DNA from: Candidatus Omnitrophota bacterium
GTDB taxonomy: Bacteria > Omnitrophota > Gorgyraeia > Gygaellales > Profunditerraquicolaceae
Direction of reading: 5' to 3'
Length of the DNA: 10,021 nt
Assembly (NCBI GenBank): GCA_023228185.1
Contig: JALOBQ010000026.1
Coordinates: 1 to 10,021 of the forward strand
The position numbers were made by a program, and so were the translations under genes. Shown here one piece after another: positions 7,068 through 10,021 of the stretch. Positions within the stretch are counted from its first letter, which is position 1. Every line of letters begins with the position of its first letter. Under the pieces are notes generated by a model, which saw only the letters and a program-made list of their open reading frames with translations, made no database searches and was not told the origin of the DNA.

Positions 7068-7163
7068 TCCCTGCTGCGTACGATTATTTATTGATGCTTG
7101 AGCAGCGGATGATAAAAATAGATATGGGTTTTCAGGGTTAGGCAAAATATTTTAAGGAAAACA

Positions 7164-7694
7164 ATGGATAATCTCGATAAAGTTCAAGAAAAAGCAGCGC
7201 AAGTTAAATTGCTTCTTTTAGATGTTGACGGCGTCTTAACTGACGGCCGCATCGTTTATGATTCCCAGGGCAGGGATTCAAAATTTTTTGATGTCCATGA
7301 CGGGCTGGGGGTTTATGTTTTACAGAGAGCCGGCATTAAGACAGTGCTGATCACCGCTAAAAGATCAAAGAGTATTATTCCGCGCGCCAAGGATATGCAT
7401 GTGGCTGAGGTCTTTGCGGATATATTTCCCAAAACAAAAGTGTTGGATAGATTACTTAAAAAATATAATTGTGACCTAAACCAGGTATGTTTTGTAGGTG
7501 ACGATTTGGTGGATTTATCTCTGATGAAAAAGGTGGGGTTTCCCATCGCTGTTAATAACGCTGCTTGGGAGATCAAAGAAGCCGCTAGTTACGTTACGCT
7601 AAAACCCGGCGGCAGAGGCGCGGTGCGCGAGATAGCTGAGCTGATCTTAAAGTCGCAGAACAAATGGCAAGAGATTTTAAAAATTTATGCTTAA
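7164..7694 (+). CDS. kdsC: Kdo-8-phosphate phosphatase, HAD superfamily
   Basis: KdsC hydrolyses Kdo 8-phosphate to Kdo, the step before CMP activation. At 176 residues it is a capless HAD phosphatase of normal KdsC size, thought to act as a tetramer. HAD motifs: LLLDVDGVLTDG (17-28; nucleophile D20, acid/base D22), T64 in LITAKRS (62-68), K90 in IFPKTK, and metal-binding VGDDLVD (111-117; D113, D114). The C-terminal PGGRGAVREI (148-157) is typical of KdsC and lines the active site. Most relatives have ITGR-x-S where this has ITAKRS. The ATG has AAGGA 5 bases upstream. A 96-base gap precedes it with no clear promoter or terminator. Its stop overlaps the next start by 8 bases, coupling it to LPS transport. 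All four Kdo steps are thus in this window. Confidence 0.93.
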   Translation: MDNLDKVQEKAAQVKLLLLDVDGVLTDGRIVYDSQGRDSKFFDVHDGLGVYVLQRAGIKTVLITAKRSKSIIPRAKDMHVAEVFADIFPKTKVLDRLLKKYNCDLNQVCFVGDDLVDLSLMKKVGFPIAVNNAAWEIKEAASYVTLKPGGRGAVREIAELILKSQNKWQEILKIYA

Positions 7695-8562
7695 TTCATC
7701 AAAGTTTTTTTCGCTTGTTTTTATTCTCTGTTTTATTTTGAATTTCGCGATTGCCAACGCTGGGGATGAAGTTATGCAATCTAACCAGCAGGTCAATGAT
7801 TTCGCGCTTTCCGGTTTCGGCGATAAAGGTAAAAAAAGCTGGGACTTGGCAGGAAAATCAGCGGATATCTTTGATGACACGGTTAAATTGAAAGCCGTAA
7901 AAGGCACTCTTTACGAAGAAAAAGATAATGTTTTGCTCAGCGCGGACAACGGTAATTTTAATAAAAAAAGCGGCCTCGTGCATCTTGAGGATAATGTGGT
8001 GCTGACTACCAGTTCCGGAGCGAAACTTACTTCAGATACTTTGAATTGGGACCGTAAACAGCAAACAATAACCACTGACTCGCGGGTAAATTTAGACAAA
8101 AATCAGATGAACCTGCAGGGCAAAGGCGCCAGCGCCCAAACGAACCTGAAAAAATTGCAGGTTAATGAAGATGTGCGTTTGGATATAAATCAAAAGACAG
8201 CGGCGGATAAAATGGTAATTACCTGCCTGGGCTCGCTGGATGTGGATTACGGAAAAAATATTGCTGTTTTTAATGATCGTGTCAGGGTAGAGCGGCCGGA
8301 TATAACAATGCTCAGCGATAAACTGGTAGTCTATTTTAATACGAAGAAACAAAAAGGTTCAGCGCAAAGTTCATCGATAATTAGCGCCGGCGCGATTGAT
8401 AAAATTGTCGCCAGCGGCCATGTGCAAATACTGCAGGGTGAGAATGTTTCTTACAGCGAAGAGGCGGTTTACACGGCAGTAGATAAAAAACTTTCTCTCC
8501 TAGGTTCCCCGAGGTTGGTAATTTATCAAACGGAGAAGATGAATGCAGCTTTTAGAAACTAA
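7687..8562 (+). CDS. Predicted LptC-LptA fusion, periplasmic LPS-transport protein
   Basis: The 291-residue protein begins with a hydrophobic segment (about 7-24) that may be a cleaved signal peptide (AIANA, then GDE) or an uncleaved anchor like that of LptC. Residues about 38-167 match the LptC pattern: WDLAGKSADIF, ADNGNFNKKSG, LEDNVVLTTSSGAKLTSDTL, TDSRVNL, NLQGKGASA, LQVNEDVRLDI. Residues about 176-280 match LptA/OstA: LDVDYGKNIAVFNDRVRVE, LSDKLVVYFN, IVASGHVQILQGE, LSLLGSPRLVI. Both are beta-jellyroll folds that pass LPS across the periplasm, normally as separate proteins. Position between kdsC and lptB is exactly where lptC and lptA usually sit, which supports the fusion. It overlaps kdsC by 8 bases and lptB by 20. 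An alternative is a single longer OstA-family protein with two repeats; the LPS-transport role holds either way. Confidence 0.83.
   Translation: MLNSSKFFSLVFILCFILNFAIANAGDEVMQSNQQVNDFALSGFGDKGKKSWDLAGKSADIFDDTVKLKAVKGTLYEEKDNVLLSADNGNFNKKSGLVHLEDNVVLTTSSGAKLTSDTLNWDRKQQTITTDSRVNLDKNQMNLQGKGASAQTNLKKLQVNEDVRLDINQKTAADKMVITCLGSLDVDYGKNIAVFNDRVRVERPDITMLSDKLVVYFNTKKQKGSAQSSSIISAGAIDKIVASGHVQILQGENVSYSEEAVYTAVDKKLSLLGSPRLVIYQTEKMNAAFRN
8532..8535 (+). promoter_or_regulatory. Ribosome binding site of lptB, inside the lptC-lptA gene
   Basis: GGAG lies 7 bases before the ATG at 8543 and decides the lptB start. A nearby ATG at 8539 is in the lptC-lptA frame, not the lptB frame. The site sits within the last ten codons of the upstream gene, consistent with translational coupling. 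Confidence 0.65.
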
Positions 8563-9265
8563 AACTTTAGTTAAAAGCTACGCCGGCAGGCAAGTCGTCA
8601 AGGGCGTGGATATTACCGTCAAACGCGGCGAGATCGTCGGCTTGCTCGGGCCTAATGGCGCGGGAAAAACTACGACTTTTTATATGATTGTCGGGGTAAT
8701 TTCACCTGACCGGGGAAGCATAATTTTTGATAATCACGATATCACCAATCTGCCGATCCACGAGCGGGCGCACTTTGGCATAGGTTATTTGTCTCAAGAA
8801 GCTTCGATCTTCCGTAAACTCAGCGTGGAAGATAATATTTTGGCAATTTTGGAAACTTTACCTATTTCGGCAAAGGAAAGAAAGCGCCGTTTGGCTTCTT
8901 TGTTGGAAGAATTAAATATCGCTCATCTTGCCAAGCATATGGCTTATACTTTAAGCGGCGGCGAAAGAAGAAGGCTGGAGATTACCCGGGCATTGGTTAC
9001 CAATCCTTCTTTTATATTGTTGGATGAACCTTTTTCGGGGATTGACCCGATTGTGGTAAATGAAGCACAGGAAATTATTATGGAGTTGAAAGAAAAAGGC
9101 CTAGGTATATTGTTGACTGATCATAATGTAAGAGAAACGCTTTCGATTACCGATAGGGCATACCTTATCGCCGAAGGCAAGATCCTTATTTCAGGCTCGG
9201 CGCATGAACTGATTAATCATCCGCAGGCGCGCCAGGTTTATCTGGGTGAAAAATTCAGGATGTAA
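8543..9265 (+). CDS. lptB: LPS export ABC transporter ATP-binding protein LptB
   Basis: LptB is the cytoplasmic ATPase that powers LPS extraction from the inner membrane with LptF and LptG, passing it to LptC and LptA. The 240 residues match E. coli LptB (241) almost position for position. Seen here: Walker A GPNGAGKTT (36-44), Q-loop Q85, the LptB-typical QEASIFRKLSV (85-95) with F90 and R91 that in E. coli contact the LptF/LptG coupling helices, ABC signature LSGGE (137-141), Walker B ILLDE (158-162) with catalytic E162, FSGIDP (164-169), and H-loop H194 in TDHNV. No membrane segment is present. The start overlaps the upstream fusion gene by 20 bases. LptF and LptG are not in the window. 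General branched-chain amino-acid ATPases are close relatives, but context and SIFRKLSV favour LptB. Confidence 0.95.
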   Translation: MQLLETKTLVKSYAGRQVVKGVDITVKRGEIVGLLGPNGAGKTTTFYMIVGVISPDRGSIIFDNHDITNLPIHERAHFGIGYLSQEASIFRKLSVEDNILAILETLPISAKERKRRLASLLEELNIAHLAKHMAYTLSGGERRRLEITRALVTNPSFILLDEPFSGIDPIVVNEAQEIIMELKEKGLGILLTDHNVRETLSITDRAYLIAEGKILISGSAHELINHPQARQVYLGEKFRM

Positions 9266-9277
9266 GAAAGGTTTAAA

Positions 9278-10021
9278 ATGAAGACGGAAGTAAAAAAGAT
9301 TGATAGCACAAAAAGAGAATTGAACGTGGAAATCAGCGGCGAATTGGTGAAAAATAAATTTGACGAAATCTTCGCCCATTTTGCCAAAGAAGCCAAAGTC
9401 CCGGGATTCCGGCCGGGTAAGGCTCCGCGCGATATGCTGGAAAAACATTATTCCAACAGTATCCATGAACAGGTTTTAAAAGAATTAGTGCCTGAGGTAT
9501 ACGGCCAGGCAGTGCAAAAGGAAGCTTTAGACGTTATTGAGTTGCCGCAGATCAGCGAGGTTAAACTTGATCATAACAACCTTTCTTTTAAAGCGCTCGT
9601 TGAAGTCAGCCCTGAGTTTGAGGTTAAAAATTATAAAAAGCAAAAAGTCAATTATAAAAAAATCGTCGTTAGCGACGATGAGGTTAAGAGGCATCTTGAT
9701 TCGCTTAAAGAATCGCGTAAAGTTGAAGAAATCGATGATAATTTCGCCAAATCTCTTGGCTACGCGAATATTGAAGAATTTACTAAAGCGGTAGAAAGGC
9801 AGATTGCCATTAATAAAGATAATCAACAAAGGCAGTCGATTGAGCATCAATTGATTGAGTCTGTTTCCAAGGGTTTGGATTTTAAATTACCGGAAAGCCT
9901 GGTTAACCGCCAGGCGCAGGATCTGTTGCGCCAAACAAAAATTGACCTGGCAATGAAAGGCCTGCCGCGCGAAAAAATAGAAGAAGAAGAGAAAAATATC
10001 CTGGCAGAAATTCAGCCGCAG
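9278..10021 (+). CDS. tig: Trigger factor chaperone lacking the PPIase domain, 3' end outside the window
   Basis: The frame runs from ATG 9278 (AAAGG 6 bases upstream) to the window edge, giving 248 residues without a stop. Trigger factor is the ribosome-bound chaperone that meets new polypeptides at the exit tunnel. The ribosome-docking signature GFRPGKAP falls at 43-50, the same positions as GFRKGKVP in E. coli. The N-terminal domain continues to about 131 and the connecting helix VSDDEVKRHLDSLKES covers 132-146. In E. coli the FKBP-like isomerase domain (about 150-245) would come next. Here the chain passes directly to EEIDDNFAKSLG (150-161) and LPESLVNRQAQDLLRQ (204-219), which belong to the C-terminal chaperone arms. 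About 100 residues are missing with no frameshift. The gene follows lptB by 12 bases and is probably cotranscribed with it; clpP/clpX often follow tig but lie beyond this window. Confidence 0.92.
   Translation, partial: MKTEVKKIDSTKRELNVEISGELVKNKFDEIFAHFAKEAKVPGFRPGKAPRDMLEKHYSNSIHEQVLKELVPEVYGQAVQKEALDVIELPQISEVKLDHNNLSFKALVEVSPEFEVKNYKKQKVNYKKIVVSDDEVKRHLDSLKESRKVEEIDDNFAKSLGYANIEEFTKAVERQIAINKDNQQRQSIEHQLIESVSKGLDFKLPESLVNRQAQDLLRQTKIDLAMKGLPREKIEEEEKNILAEIQPQ

Noticed and set aside
7068..7163. Gap before kdsC: weak hairpin (CTGCT at 7071, AGCAG at 7101), a TTGATG/TAAAAA promoter-like pair, and a 15-codon frame at 7094-7141
   Set aside because: The stem is 5 bp with a 25-base loop and no T-run, the -10 match is poor, and the small frame has no ribosome site. 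None rises above chance.
9537..9794. Open frame of 85 residues overlapping tig in another + frame
   Set aside because: The tig frame is confirmed over this span by family motifs; the alternative is Lys/Leu-rich low-complexity sequence without similarity I can see.
1..10021. tRNA, rRNA, CRISPR array, insertion sequence, phage or defence system
   Set aside because: No cloverleaf, rRNA motif, regular repeat-spacer pattern, transposase or terminal repeats were seen; genes fill nearly the whole window.

Overview
The window reads as a block of lipopolysaccharide (LPS) genes from a Gram-negative, outer-membrane-bearing bacterium, all on the + strand and tightly packed. The set is a full 3-deoxy-D-manno-octulosonate (Kdo) pathway, a heptose kinase, heptosyltransferase-type glycosyltransferases and LPS-transport genes. 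Protein divergence, moderate GC and several unusual domain arrangements suggest an uncultured lineage. An Omnitrophota-like (candidate phylum OP3) origin is my guess from gene content, but the sequence alone cannot prove it.

Layout. Bases 1-2324 hold the end of one family 9 glycosyltransferase (GT9) and then a 669-residue protein with two complete GT9 domains in one chain, overlapping by 4 bases (ATGA). Bases 2317-3333 encode a signal-peptide-bearing, single-span membrane protein of unknown role. Its C-terminal half resembles the N-terminal chaperone region of SurA/PpiC proteins without an isomerase domain. A 149-base gap (3334-3482) carries the best promoter candidate in the window, with a perfect 9-bp inverted repeat over its -10 box. 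From 3483 onward comes hldE1 (heptose-7-phosphate kinase only), kdsB, kdsA, kdsD and kdsC. These are followed by a predicted LptC-LptA fusion, lptB, and the start of a trigger factor gene that runs off the window end.

How they work together. KdsD makes arabinose 5-phosphate, KdsA condenses it with phosphoenolpyruvate, KdsC removes the phosphate and KdsB activates Kdo as CMP-Kdo for lipid A glycosylation. HldE1 provides one phosphorylation step towards ADP-heptose, the likely donor for the GT9 enzymes. LptB and the LptC-LptA protein belong to the machine that moves finished LPS to the outer membrane. Most gene junctions overlap or are under 50 bases (the exceptions are the 149- and 96-base gaps), so one or two operons are likely.

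Most worth a second look: the trigger factor appears to lack its peptidyl-prolyl isomerase domain cleanly; the LptC and LptA folds look fused in one chain; the two GT9 domains are fused; the 338-residue membrane protein is unfamiliar; and an operator-like palindrome sits on the internal promoter. I found no RNA genes, mobile elements, CRISPR arrays or convincing terminators. No gene-free stretch exceeds 300 bases.
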